Under the pieces are notes generated by a model. The model ran no database searches. It saw only the letters and a program-made list of their open reading frames with translations, and had not been told where the DNA came from. The translations under genes were made by a program, and so were the position numbers. DNA of 64,000 nucleotides from positions 43,104 to 107,103 of the forward strand of contig NZ_BAGG01000064.1 of NCBI RefSeq assembly GCF_000308695.1, read 5' to 3'. Positions 7,574 to 14,753 of this stretch are shown here, in pieces (the stretch's first letter is position 1; each line of letters begins with the position of its first letter). This DNA is from Nocardia takedensis NBRC 100417. GTDB lineage: Bacteria > Actinomycetota > Actinomycetes > Mycobacteriales > Mycobacteriaceae.

Positions 7574-8515
7574 ATGGACGCTGCCTCCGTGGCGCTGTTC
7601 GAGGCCGGCCGCCCCAGGCTGGCCTCGTTGGCCTACCGCCTGCTCGGTTCGGCGGCCGACGCCGAGGACACCGTGCAGGACGCGTTCCTGCGGTGGGAGG
7701 CCGCCGATCGCGCCTACGTCGAGGTGCCCGAGGCGTGGTTGACCAAGATCGTCACGAATCTGGCCCTGGACCGGTTGCGGTCGGCCAAGGTGCGCCACGA
7801 GCGCGCCGCGGGGGCGTGGATGCCCGAACCGCTGCTCGACGGCGACCCGATGCTGGGGCCCGCCGACACCGTCGAGCAGCGCGAATCGGTGACCATGGCC
7901 GTGTTGACGCTGATGGAACGGCTCTCGCCGGTCGAACGGGCCGTCTACGTGCTGCGGGAGGCGTTCGCGCACAGCCACGCCGAGATCGCCGGGATCCTCG
8001 ACATCTCCGAGGCGGCCAGTCAGCAGCATCTGCACCGGGCCCGTCGCCGGGTGACCGCGAACGGCCGCGGCGCGGTCATCGATCAGGCGGCCGCGCGGCG
8101 GGTGGTCGAGGCGTTCGTGGCGGCGGCCTCCTCGGGACGTGTCGAGGAGTTGGTGGCGCTGCTGACCGTCGACGCGACCAGCGTCTCCGACGGCGCGGGA
8201 CTGCGCCCCGCCAAGAAGCTGATCCACCACGAATCGCCCGAGCGGATCGCGGCCGCGCTGCGGGTCGGCTTCACCATGACGGCGACGAAACGTCGCCTGC
8301 TGGGCGGTTCACCCGCCCTGCACGCCGCCGTCGTCAACGGGTGTCCGGCCATGCTCGCCGTCCTGGACGGCCGTGTCCTGGGCGCGGTGATCCTGCAGAC
8401 GCGCGAGGACCGGATCGCCGCCGTGCACGGCGTCTCCAGTCCGCAGCGGCTCGCGCGTCTCACCGACGCGTGGCTGCGACAGCGCCCCGACGTCCCGCTG
8501 ATCCAAGCGTGGTGA
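7574..8515 (+). CDS. sigJ: ECF41-group RNA polymerase sigma factor, SigJ-like, with C-terminal SnoaL-like domain
   Basis: A 313-residue sigma factor. Region 2 (LASLAYRLLGSAADAEDTVQ, then AFLRWEAAD) and region 4 (LSPVERAVYVLREAF, with the HAEIAGILDISEAASQQHLHRAR helix-turn-helix) are followed by a roughly 110-residue SnoaL/NTF2-like extension. In ECF41 sigma factors that extension replaces a separate anti-sigma factor and modulates activity. The usual DGGG and NPDK signatures of the extension appear here only as degenerate DGAG and SSPQR. The start is ATG 7574 (GTG 7568 is possible). TAGAGT seven bases before the ATG could also give a leaderless internal transcript. It lies directly behind its oxidoreductase partner. 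Confidence 0.85.
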   Translation: MDAASVALFEAGRPRLASLAYRLLGSAADAEDTVQDAFLRWEAADRAYVEVPEAWLTKIVTNLALDRLRSAKVRHERAAGAWMPEPLLDGDPMLGPADTVEQRESVTMAVLTLMERLSPVERAVYVLREAFAHSHAEIAGILDISEAASQQHLHRARRRVTANGRGAVIDQAAARRVVEAFVAAASSGRVEELVALLTVDATSVSDGAGLRPAKKLIHHESPERIAAALRVGFTMTATKRRLLGGSPALHAAVVNGCPAMLAVLDGRVLGAVILQTREDRIAAVHGVSSPQRLARLTDAWLRQRPDVPLIQAW

Positions 8516-8688
8516 GGGCACCGACGTTGACAGCGCCACGGCAGGCGGAGTTGACTGGATCGAACCCGCAGGTCGGACGGTACGACGCACGGCCTCGGGC
8601 GATATCGCGGGCGGCCGGCGCCGCGCGCTGTCGGGGACGAGCGCCGAGGCCGGATGCCTCGGACAACCTTCGAAGTCAAGAAGCGGTC

Positions 8689-8844
8689 ATGATCATCATC
8701 GGACTCATTTTGCTAGTCGTGGGATTGATCTTCGGTATCCCGATCCTGTGGACCATCGGATTGGTCGTCCTGGTCGTCGGCTTGGTGCTGATGCTCCTGG
8801 GCTCGATGGGCCGCGCGGTCGGCGGCCGTCGCCACTACTACTGA
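8689..8844 (+). CDS. Small two-helix membrane protein, DUF6131 family
   Basis: This 51-residue protein consists almost entirely of two hydrophobic helices (about 1-17 and 20-38) joined at GIPILW, and ends with the basic, aromatic tail GGRRHYY. This composition and the tail match the small actinobacterial DUF6131 family, whose function is unknown. The start is ATG 8689; no strong ribosome binding site is visible. The stretch 8516-8688 between sigJ and this gene holds nothing recognisable. Confidence 0.75.
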   Translation: MIIIGLILLVVGLIFGIPILWTIGLVVLVVGLVLMLLGSMGRAVGGRRHYY

Positions 8845-8851
8845 GCGCGGC

Positions 8852-9142
8852 TCACGCCGCGAACGGCACGGTGTTCCCCGCGGCGTCGCGCTTGCCCGCG
8901 TCGGCTTCCACGGCCGCCGCGAGTTCGGTGACCGACGTCCACGCGCGCGGCGGATCGCCCTCGAGATTGCCGATGGTGAACCAGTCCTCGGTGTCGCGGT
9001 ACCGCACCAGACCCCGACCCTCGGCGCCGACCGTGACGTCCAGTTCGCCGGACATCGTCCCCTCCTCCTCGGTGAGCACGGCGGTCGCGACGGGGATCGC
9101 CACGACATCGTCGTCGGCCACGGGATTCGCGTTTCGGGTCAT
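8852..9142 (-). CDS. Hypothetical protein, acidic, 96 residues
   Basis: No family recognised. The protein is acidic and soluble, with a compact central part (GLVRYRDTEDWFTIGN, SVTELAAAVEADAG) and no signal peptide or membrane segment. The start is ATG 9142, preceded by GGAGATG; an internal ATG at 9055 would give a 67-residue form. It ends convergently just beyond the DUF6131 gene and is divergent from lysE. Confidence 0.65.
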   Translation of the reverse strand: MTRNANPVADDDVVAIPVATAVLTEEEGTMSGELDVTVGAEGRGLVRYRDTEDWFTIGNLEGDPPRAWTSVTELAAAVEADAGKRDAAGNTVPFAA

Positions 9143-9223
9143 CGGGACATCTCCACCACTGGAACGAGCGCGTCGCCGCCCGGGTAGCCCACGCGGTCCA
9201 TCCCAAACGCGCGCGATCCTTGC

Positions 9224-9229
9224 TAGGTT
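9224..9229 (+). promoter_or_regulatory. Probable -10 element of leaderless lysE-type transcript
   Basis: TAGGTT ends six bases before the ATG at 9236, and no ribosome binding site lies in between. This is the spacing expected if transcription begins at the A of the start codon. Confidence 0.45.
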
Positions 9230-9235
9230 CCGGGG

Positions 9236-9862
9236 ATGACGCTTCTTCCGCACGCCGCCGCGTTCGCCTTGGCGGCGTTGGTCATCATCGTCATCCCGGG
9301 GCCGAACGTGCTGTTCGCGATCGGGCGGGCGCTGACACTGGGCCGCCGCTCGGCGCTGCTGTCGGTGCTCGGCGGCGTCGCCGGGTCGACCGTGCCGTTG
9401 CTCGCGGTGGCCGTGGGCCTGGGCGCTCTGCTGATGACCTCGACGCTGCTGTTCACGATCGTCAAGATCGTCGGCGCGCTCTACCTGATCTATCTGGGTG
9501 TCACCGCGATTCGCGACCGCAGGCACCTCTCGCTCGCGGCGATCCCGGACGTTCCCGGGCGACGGTCCTTCGGCCAGGGATTCGTCGTGGGCGCCACCAA
9601 CCCGAAGACCGCCGTCTTCTTCGCCGCCGTACTTCCGCAGTTCACCGCCTCCGACGCCGGCCCGCTGCCGCTGCAACTGCTGATCCTGGGCGCGATCTTC
9701 CTCGGCATCCAACTGCTGTCGGACAGCGTCTGGGCGGTGGCCGCCGCCACCGCCCGCGGTTGGTTCGCCCGCTCCCCGCGCCGCCTCGAAGCCGTGGGCG
9801 GCACCGGCGGCGCGCTGATCATCGGACTCGGCGCGGGCGTGGCCTGCTCCGGCAACGCCTGA
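9236..9862 (+). CDS. LysE/RhtB family amino-acid exporter
   Basis: A 208-residue inner-membrane protein with about six hydrophobic helices. It opens with a helix ending in IIVIPGPNVLFAIGRAL (the family's PGP signature) and carries the conserved G-x-x-x-NPKT segment (FVVGATNPKTAVFF) near residue 120. LysE/RhtB proteins export basic or neutral amino acids; the actual substrate cannot be read from the sequence. Expression is probably from a leaderless promoter at 9224-9229. It ends at the hairpin at 9929-9963. Confidence 0.85.
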   Translation: MTLLPHAAAFALAALVIIVIPGPNVLFAIGRALTLGRRSALLSVLGGVAGSTVPLLAVAVGLGALLMTSTLLFTIVKIVGALYLIYLGVTAIRDRRHLSLAAIPDVPGRRSFGQGFVVGATNPKTAVFFAAVLPQFTASDAGPLPLQLLILGAIFLGIQLLSDSVWAVAAATARGWFARSPRRLEAVGGTGGALIIGLGAGVACSGNA

Positions 9863-9928
9863 GCCGCACCGACTTCCGGCTCGCCGACGCGAGACCCGCG
9901 ACACCCATGAGCCCGGGTCCCGGACGCG

Positions 9929-9963
9929 GAGCGGCCCCACCTCCCAGGGAAGCGGGGCCGCTC
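9929..9963. terminator. Bidirectional hairpin terminator between lysE and ssuA
   Basis: A perfect 10-base stem (GAGCGGCCCC at 9929-9938 pairing with GGGGCCGCTC at 9954-9963) with a 15-base loop lies between the convergent lysE and ssuA genes. It has no T-run, as is common for actinobacterial terminators. Confidence 0.6.
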
Positions 9964-9976
9964 GGGCGCGGGGACG

Positions 9977-10969
9977 TTACTTCTGGTCGAAACGGGTGTC
10001 CACGAAGTCGGCGAAGGTGACCTTGCCGGGGATGGCCTTGGCCTTGGTGAAGGCGTCGGCGATCTGCTGTTCGGAGTCGATCACCTTGCTGTCGAGCGGG
10101 ATCGGCTCCTTGATGGAGCGGGTCCAGGTGATGCGGGAGGCGTCGATCGGGATCGAGGTGAGTTCGGCGTACTTGGTCGACCACAGGTCCAGGTTGTCCG
10201 AGGACCACTTGGTGGCGGCGGCGTAGCGGGTGAAGAAGTCCCGGATGGCGGCGGACTTGCCCGCGTCCCCGACCGCCTTGTTCGAGGCGACCCAGAAGTT
10301 GTAGCCGTTGGCGGCCTGGTCGGCGGTCGCGATGGTCTTGGCGCCGACCTCCTTCTCCGCGATCGCGGTGTAGGGGTCCCACACGGCCCAGGCTTGGACA
10401 TCGCCCCTGGTCAGCGCGGCGTAGCCGTCTGCGGGGGCGAGGTAGACCGGTTCGACGTCCTCGAGACCGAGTCCGGCCTTCTGCAATTGCAGCAGCAGGT
10501 TCGCGTTCGCGGAACTGCCCTTGGTGACCGCGACTTTCTTGCCCTTCAGGTCGGCGACCGAGGCGACCGCGGAATCCTTGCCGACCAGGATCGCGTCGCC
10601 CTTGCCGGTCGCGGACAGCGCGCCGACGATCTTGATGTCGGCGTTGGCCGCCGCGCCGAAGATCACCGGGGTGTTGCCGACCTGGGCCAGGTCGATGCCG
10701 CCCGCACCGGCGGCCTCGACCAGCGGCGGGCCCGCGGTGAAGGTGGAGAACTCGATCTTGTACGGCAGGTTCTCCAACTGCCCCGACGCCCGCAGCAACA
10801 CCTCGATCGAAATCGCCTTCTGGTCACCGACTTTCAGCGTCACGGTGCTGAGATCCACCGGGCCGCCGTCCGCGGCGGGCTCGGAGTCGCCGCCGCAGGC
10901 CGCGGTGGCGAACAGAGCGGCGGCCACCACGGCCGCGCCGGCGAGTCGGGATATCGAGAATCGTTTCAC
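9977..10969 (-). CDS. ssuA: Aliphatic sulfonate ABC transporter substrate-binding lipoprotein
   Basis: A 330-residue exported binding protein. The signal peptide ends in the lipobox ATAACG, with the lipidated cysteine at 25, so it is anchored outside the membrane. The two-lobed periplasmic-binding fold of the SsuA/NMT1 type is seen in LKVGDQKAISIEVLLRASGQ, GGIDLAQVGNTPVIFGAAA and KGKKVAVTKGSSANANLLLQ. It delivers sulfonates to SsuBC as sulfur or carbon source. It is the third gene of the leftward ssuC-ssuB-ssuA set, 39 bases after ssuB. Substrate naming rests on family and on a matching SsuD elsewhere in the window; taurine or another sulfonate is possible. Confidence 0.85.
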   Translation of the reverse strand: MKRFSISRLAGAAVVAAALFATAACGGDSEPAADGGPVDLSTVTLKVGDQKAISIEVLLRASGQLENLPYKIEFSTFTAGPPLVEAAGAGGIDLAQVGNTPVIFGAAANADIKIVGALSATGKGDAILVGKDSAVASVADLKGKKVAVTKGSSANANLLLQLQKAGLGLEDVEPVYLAPADGYAALTRGDVQAWAVWDPYTAIAEKEVGAKTIATADQAANGYNFWVASNKAVGDAGKSAAIRDFFTRYAAATKWSSDNLDLWSTKYAELTSIPIDASRITWTRSIKEPIPLDSKVIDSEQQIADAFTKAKAIPGKVTFADFVDTRFDQK

Positions 10970-11008
10970 GAGTACTGCTTTCCTGCGTCGAACGGAACGG
11001 GAGAGGTT

Positions 11009-11746
11009 TCAGGCGCGGACGCCGAGCAGCGCCAGAAGGCGGGTGGTGTATTCGGCCGCTTCGGGCGCGGCATGCGCGCGAGGCCGCGAGGTTTCCACGC
11101 GTACCTCCTCGGCGATGCGGCCGCCGTCGAGGACGAGGACGCGGTCGGCGAGGGTGACCGCTTCGGCGACGTCGTGGGTGACCAGCAGCACGCCGAAGCC
11201 GTGTTCGGCGTGCAGGCCGAGCAGCAGGTCGTGCATGGACAGCCGGGTCAGCGCGTCGAGCGCGCCGAACGGTTCGTCGAGCAACAGCAGGCTCGGGTGC
11301 GCGACCAGTGCCCTGGCCAGTGCCACGCGCTGGGCTTCGCCGCCGGACAAGGTCAGCGGCCAGGCGTCGGCGCGCTCGCGCAGACCGACCTGCTCGAGCA
11401 GGCCGCGCGCCACTTCTTCGTCGCGACGGCGACTGCGCGGTCGCGGACGGCCCAGCGCCACATTGCGCACCACCGGCAGCCACGGGATCAGCCGGGCCTC
11501 CTGGAAGACCAGGGTGGGCTGATCGTCCACGGTGACGGTGCCGCGGTCGGCGCTCGCCAGACCGCCGAGGATGCGCAGCAGCGTCGACTTGCCGGAGCCG
11601 GAGCGGCCCACCATCGCCACGATCTCGCCCGCGGCGATGTCGAGGTCGATGCCCTCCAGCACGGTATTCGGGCCGAAGCTCTTGCCGAGTCCGGTGATGC
11701 GCGCGGCGAACGCGCGGGTGGCGGTCTGCTCGGTGGTGGTCGTCAT
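11009..11746 (-). CDS. ssuB: Sulfonate ABC transporter ATP-binding protein
   Basis: A 245-residue cytoplasmic ATPase of the SsuB/TauB/NrtD subfamily: Walker A GRSGSGKST, Q-loop in VFQEARLIPW (the RLIPW form is characteristic of SsuB), signature LSGGEAQRVALARAL, Walker B LLLLDEPFGALD and the switch histidine in LLVTHDV. Its ATG at 11746 overlaps the ssuC stop codon by four bases, indicating translational coupling. It powers uptake through SsuC. Confidence 0.9.
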   Translation of the reverse strand: MTTTTEQTATRAFAARITGLGKSFGPNTVLEGIDLDIAAGEIVAMVGRSGSGKSTLLRILGGLASADRGTVTVDDQPTLVFQEARLIPWLPVVRNVALGRPRPRSRRRDEEVARGLLEQVGLRERADAWPLTLSGGEAQRVALARALVAHPSLLLLDEPFGALDALTRLSMHDLLLGLHAEHGFGVLLVTHDVAEAVTLADRVLVLDGGRIAEEVRVETSRPRAHAAPEAAEYTTRLLALLGVRA

Positions 11747-12561
11747 CGGCTGGTCCTTCGGTCGACGGCGGTGCGCCGGCGCAGGGCGCGGAGTTCGAGC
11801 GCGCGGACGATCGCGTCGGTGAGCAGTCCGAGCAGGCTGTAGATCAGCAGGCCGAAGATGACGATGTCGGTGCGCAGGAACTCGCGGGCGTTGTTGACCA
11901 CGAAGCCCAGGCCCGCGCTGGCGTTGATCTGTTCGGCGACCACCAGCGAGAGCCAGGCGATGCCCAGGCTCTGTCGCACACCGACCAGGATCTGCGGCAG
12001 CGCGCCCGGCACGATCAGCAGACGCAGGCGTTCGACCAGGCTCAGCTGCAGTGTGCGGCCCAGTTCGAGGAGTTTGGGGTCGAGCTGGCGTATTCCGGCG
12101 TAGGTGTTGAGGTAGAGGGGGAAGAACACGCCCAGCGCGATCAGATAGATCTTGGGTTCCTCGCCGATGCCGAACCAGATGATGAACAGCGGGATCAGCC
12201 CGAACAGCGGGATGGTGCGGATCATCTGCAACGGCGGGTCCAGCGCGTATTCGCCGACCTTGCCGAGCGCGGCGACGGTGGCCAGGATCAACGCGAGTCC
12301 CGCGCCGAGCGCGAATCCGAGCAGGGCGCGCTGCCCGGAGACGAGCAGGGCCTCCCCGAGTTGTCCGGAGCGGTGGATCTCGAGGCCCGCGTCGAGCACC
12401 ACCGACGGGGCGGGCAGTTTCTTGGCCGAGATCCAGCCGCTGGTGCTGGCGATCTGCCAGATCAGCAACAGGGCGATGGGGGCGAGGGCGCGCAGCAGCC
12501 CCGGGCGACGGTAGAGCGGGGTTCGCCGCTCGGTCGTCGCCGTGTCCCGCGTTTCGAGCAT
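11743..12561 (-). CDS. ssuC: Sulfonate ABC transporter permease
   Basis: A 272-residue integral membrane protein with about six helices and the EAA-type cytoplasmic loop contacting the ATPase (LGRTLQLSLVERLRLLIVPG, then ALPQILVGVRQSLGIAW). The start is ATG 12561; the in-frame region farther upstream is arginine/serine-rich non-coding sequence and lacks membrane character. It is the first gene of ssuCBA. The 150 bases between it and the divergent gene at 12716 should hold the promoter, but I see no clear element or operator. Confidence 0.88.
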   Translation of the reverse strand: MLETRDTATTERRTPLYRRPGLLRALAPIALLLIWQIASTSGWISAKKLPAPSVVLDAGLEIHRSGQLGEALLVSGQRALLGFALGAGLALILATVAALGKVGEYALDPPLQMIRTIPLFGLIPLFIIWFGIGEEPKIYLIALGVFFPLYLNTYAGIRQLDPKLLELGRTLQLSLVERLRLLIVPGALPQILVGVRQSLGIAWLSLVVAEQINASAGLGFVVNNAREFLRTDIVIFGLLIYSLLGLLTDAIVRALELRALRRRTAVDRRTSR

Positions 12562-12715
12562 CCGTGCATGGTGCGGACTTTCGCGCCGTGGCGCCAGGTT
12601 TGCGCTCAGCGTGAATCGATCTTCTCGGGCACCGACGCGAAGCGGCGTGGCGAAGTCGGCGTTTCGCGAGGACACTGAGGACGTACCCGACCGACGACAC
12701 CCAGGAGCACAGGCG

Positions 12716-13117
12716 ATGGCAACCAACGGGCCGTTCGGCATCGATCCGGAAGACTTCGAGCGCGCCCTGCGCGAGGCGGGCGGCGAACTGCGTGACCTGC
12801 TCGGCAAGGCCGGGGTCTACCTGGACCGGGTGGACAACGTGGGTGTCGGTTCGCTCGCGTCGCTGTTCGGTCAGTTCGTGCAGTCCGGGCAAACCCAGTC
12901 CCCGACGACGGCCAAGCCCGAGCCCGAGACCACCGGCGAGACCGGCAGCGGCGTCTGGGTCATCTACAGCGTGGACGAGAAAGGCGCGGCCCGCGTCGAC
13001 CAGGTGTTCCCGAGTGAACTCGAGGCGTTGCGCGCCCACCGCGACAACACCGACGCGAGCCGTCGGGTCCGTTTCCTGCCGTACGGCGTTCCGGCGAGCG
13101 TCCTCGACGCGTCCTGA
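12716..13117 (+). CDS. Hypothetical protein, 133 residues
   Basis: No recognised domain. The N-terminal half (FGIDPEDFERALREAGGELRD) is acidic and helical. After a Pro/Thr/Glu-rich linker (about 63-77), a compact C-terminal part reads GVWVIYSVDEKGAARVDQVF, then ALRAHRDNTDASRRVRFLPYG; this looks like a small beta-rich regulator or enzyme-accessory domain, but no function is assigned. The start is ATG 12716 with AGGAG upstream. It is divergent from ssuC and convergent with the mau operon. Confidence 0.7.
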   Translation: MATNGPFGIDPEDFERALREAGGELRDLLGKAGVYLDRVDNVGVGSLASLFGQFVQSGQTQSPTTAKPEPETTGETGSGVWVIYSVDEKGAARVDQVFPSELEALRAHRDNTDASRRVRFLPYGVPASVLDAS

Positions 13118-13214
13118 GCCGTAGCGCCCGGGTCACGGTCCGAGGCGTCGGACGGCGCGCGGTCTTTCCCACCGCCCGAGGCCGCGCATCGTGTGTGATT
13201 CGCGCGCGGCTGAA

Positions 13215-13245
13215 TCGCGCCGGGATCACGGTGATCCCGGCGCGA
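13215..13245. terminator. Strong hairpin terminator at the end of the mau operon
   Basis: A perfect 15-base inverted repeat (13215-13229 with 13231-13245, arms TCGCGCCGGGATCAC and its complement) with a one-base centre begins five bases beyond the mauF-like stop codon and also lies downstream of the convergent gene ending at 13117. It probably stops transcription from both sides. Confidence 0.7.
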
Positions 13246-13250
13246 GAACT

Positions 13251-14084
13251 TTACAGGGCCAGGGCGGCGAAGGCGCCGAGTCCGACCAGGACCGCGCCGG
13301 TGAGTACTTGGACGCGGCGGTCAACCAGGCACATCAGCGACAGGAAGCCGGGCATCGACCCGCCGCGGCGGGTGTGCAGGACAGCCAGCGCCGAGGGCAG
13401 GCAGCGGCCGAGCGAGACCGTGGTGAACAGGGCCGCGCCCAGGGCGGGCGAACCGATCGCGGCGACGCCCAGCACCAGCAGGTAGTAGGCGCTGGAGCGG
13501 ATGAAGATGAGAAATCCGGGGCCGATGATCGCGCCGAACAGCAGCGAGACCTTCCACGGTTCGGCGCTGCGGCGCAGGTGCCGCGGCAACTGCTGTCGGC
13601 GCATCGGGGTCGGCAGGGACAGCAATCCGAGTTCGTGCAGGCCGTAGGCCACCGCGAGGACCGCCCAGGCGCCGAGCAGCAGGCCGATCGGGACGAAGCC
13701 GAGCGCGAGTCCACCGAAGGCGCCCAGCAGCGCGCCGGTCACCGCACCGGTGCCCACCGAACCCAGTGCGTGCCAGCCCAGGCGTCGCACGGGGGTGGAC
13801 GACCCGCGCCTGCCGGGTTGCTTGGGGGCCACCACGACGCCGGCGACCGACATGCCGCAGGTGGACCAGTTGGCGGCCAACGCGGTGATCAGTGCCGCGC
13901 CCACGACCGCGCCGGTGAGTCCGGTCTGCGGTGCGGGCGCGAGCGCGAAGGCCACACCCGCACCCGCCGCCGCGGACAGCGCGGGCAACGTCAGTCGGGA
14001 CCCGAGGCCGACCGAGCGCGGGAGTTCGGGCCGCAACTGCGGCAGGTCGTCGGGCAGTGCTTCGTGATCGAGCAGCGTTGTCAT
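13251..14084 (-). CDS. Multi-spanning membrane protein, MauF-like (CcdA/DsbD-related) maturation factor
   Basis: A 277-residue protein with about six or seven hydrophobic segments (37-70, 105-125, 128-150, 178-198, 200-224, 258-276). Two cysteines sit in or next to membrane segments: C76 in ANWSTCGMSVAG and C228 in SLGRCLPSALAV. That paired placement resembles CcdA/DsbD-type thiol carriers, the group to which MauF of methylamine-utilisation clusters is related. Length agrees with MauF (about 280). The role inferred is supplying reductant or helping folding of the disulfide-rich MauA outside the membrane. The start is ATG 14084 with AGGAG. It is the last gene of the operon. Identification as MauF is by context plus topology. 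Confidence 0.6.
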   Translation of the reverse strand: MTTLLDHEALPDDLPQLRPELPRSVGLGSRLTLPALSAAAGAGVAFALAPAPQTGLTGAVVGAALITALAANWSTCGMSVAGVVVAPKQPGRRGSSTPVRRLGWHALGSVGTGAVTGALLGAFGGLALGFVPIGLLLGAWAVLAVAYGLHELGLLSLPTPMRRQQLPRHLRRSAEPWKVSLLFGAIIGPGFLIFIRSSAYYLLVLGVAAIGSPALGAALFTTVSLGRCLPSALAVLHTRRGGSMPGFLSLMCLVDRRVQVLTGAVLVGLGAFAALAL

Positions 14085-14109
14085 GGTGATCTCCTGAGGT
14101 GACGGCACG

Positions 14110-14409
14110 TCAGCCGAAGTGCACGATTCCGGACATGTAGGGGTGGATCGAGCATCGGTACTCGATGTCACCGGGAGCGGGGAAGCTGAAGCGGTAGGTC
14201 GAATCGCCGTGCACGCCGCTGTCGAAGACGCCGTCGGCGTGCACCTCGTGCAGCAGACCGCCGTCCTCGAAACGCCATTCGACGGTGCCGCCCACCGGGA
14301 TACGGACCTCGCTGGGCGCGAAACGGACCTGGTCGACGCGGATCACGGCGTCGGGTGTCGGCGCGGACGAGCATCCGGCGAGCAGGAGCGCGGCGGAAGC
14401 GAACAGCAC
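14110..14409 (-). CDS. Second small blue-copper lipoprotein (cupredoxin) of the mau operon
   Basis: About 99 residues, with lipobox LLLAGC at 8-13 and a mature plastocyanin/amicyanin-like domain. The predicted type 1 copper ligands are H54 (GLLHEVH), C86, H89 and M92 in CSIHPYM, the same C-x2-H-x2-M spacing as amicyanin. The start is uncertain: GTG 14409, two bases after the mauC stop, gives a signal without basic residues. An unusual start farther upstream would add an arginine-rich n-region. Probably a second electron carrier or copper donor on the outer membrane face; which partner it serves is unknown. Confidence 0.8.
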   Translation of the reverse strand: MLFASAALLLAGCSSAPTPDAVIRVDQVRFAPSEVRIPVGGTVEWRFEDGGLLHEVHADGVFDSGVHGDSTYRFSFPAPGDIEYRCSIHPYMSGIVHFG

Positions 14410-14411
14410 GC

Positions 14412-14744
14412 TCAGTCCCGCACGACGACGGTGCCGACCATCATCGGATGCGGGGTGCAGTGGTAGGCGAAAGTGCCCGCGGCGTCGAAGGTGTGCGTGT
14501 AGCTGCCCTCGGTGACCAGGTCGCTGCGGAATCCGCCCGCGTCGTCCACCACGTCGTGCGGCAGGCCGTTGTCGTCGAAGACCCATTCCACGCTCTGCCC
14601 CTTGCTGATCGTCACCGAGGCCGGGCTGTAGCTCATGTCGCGCACGTGGATGGTCGCGGCGGGCGCTTCGCCGGAGTCGCCGCCGCACGCGGTGAGCCCG
14701 AGCAGTGCGGTGGTCGCGGCGGCCAGGACCAGGAGCTTGTGCAT
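14412..14744 (-). CDS. mauC: Amicyanin-like blue copper lipoprotein, electron acceptor of methylamine dehydrogenase
   Basis: A 110-residue protein with lipobox LGLTAC (cysteine 20) followed by a cupredoxin domain. Type 1 copper ligands are predicted as H63 (GLPHDVV), C96, H99 and M102 within CTPHPMM. Amicyanins have CTPHPFM at this place, so the ligand loop differs by one residue. Amicyanin takes single electrons from the reduced TTQ enzyme; in Proteobacteria it is soluble and periplasmic, whereas this one should be membrane-anchored. The start is ATG 14744 with GAGAGG. It lies between the multicopper oxidase and a second cupredoxin, nine bases after the former. Confidence 0.85.
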   Translation of the reverse strand: MHKLLVLAAATTALLGLTACGGDSGEAPAATIHVRDMSYSPASVTISKGQSVEWVFDDNGLPHDVVDDAGGFRSDLVTEGSYTHTFDAAGTFAYHCTPHPMMVGTVVVRD

Positions 14745-14753
14745 CGTTACCTC

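Noticed and set aside
4735..7575. 946-codon minus-strand frame across the kinase and oxidoreductase genes
   Set aside because: It spans two unrelated plus-strand genes with clear motifs and shows arginine/glycine-rich low-complexity translation. Shadow of coding DNA.
13251..14084. Calling the membrane protein a cytochrome c biogenesis CcdA
   Set aside because: Topology and paired cysteines fit CcdA-like proteins, but the operon has no c-type cytochrome and the length fits MauF. I kept a MauF-like call with moderate confidence.
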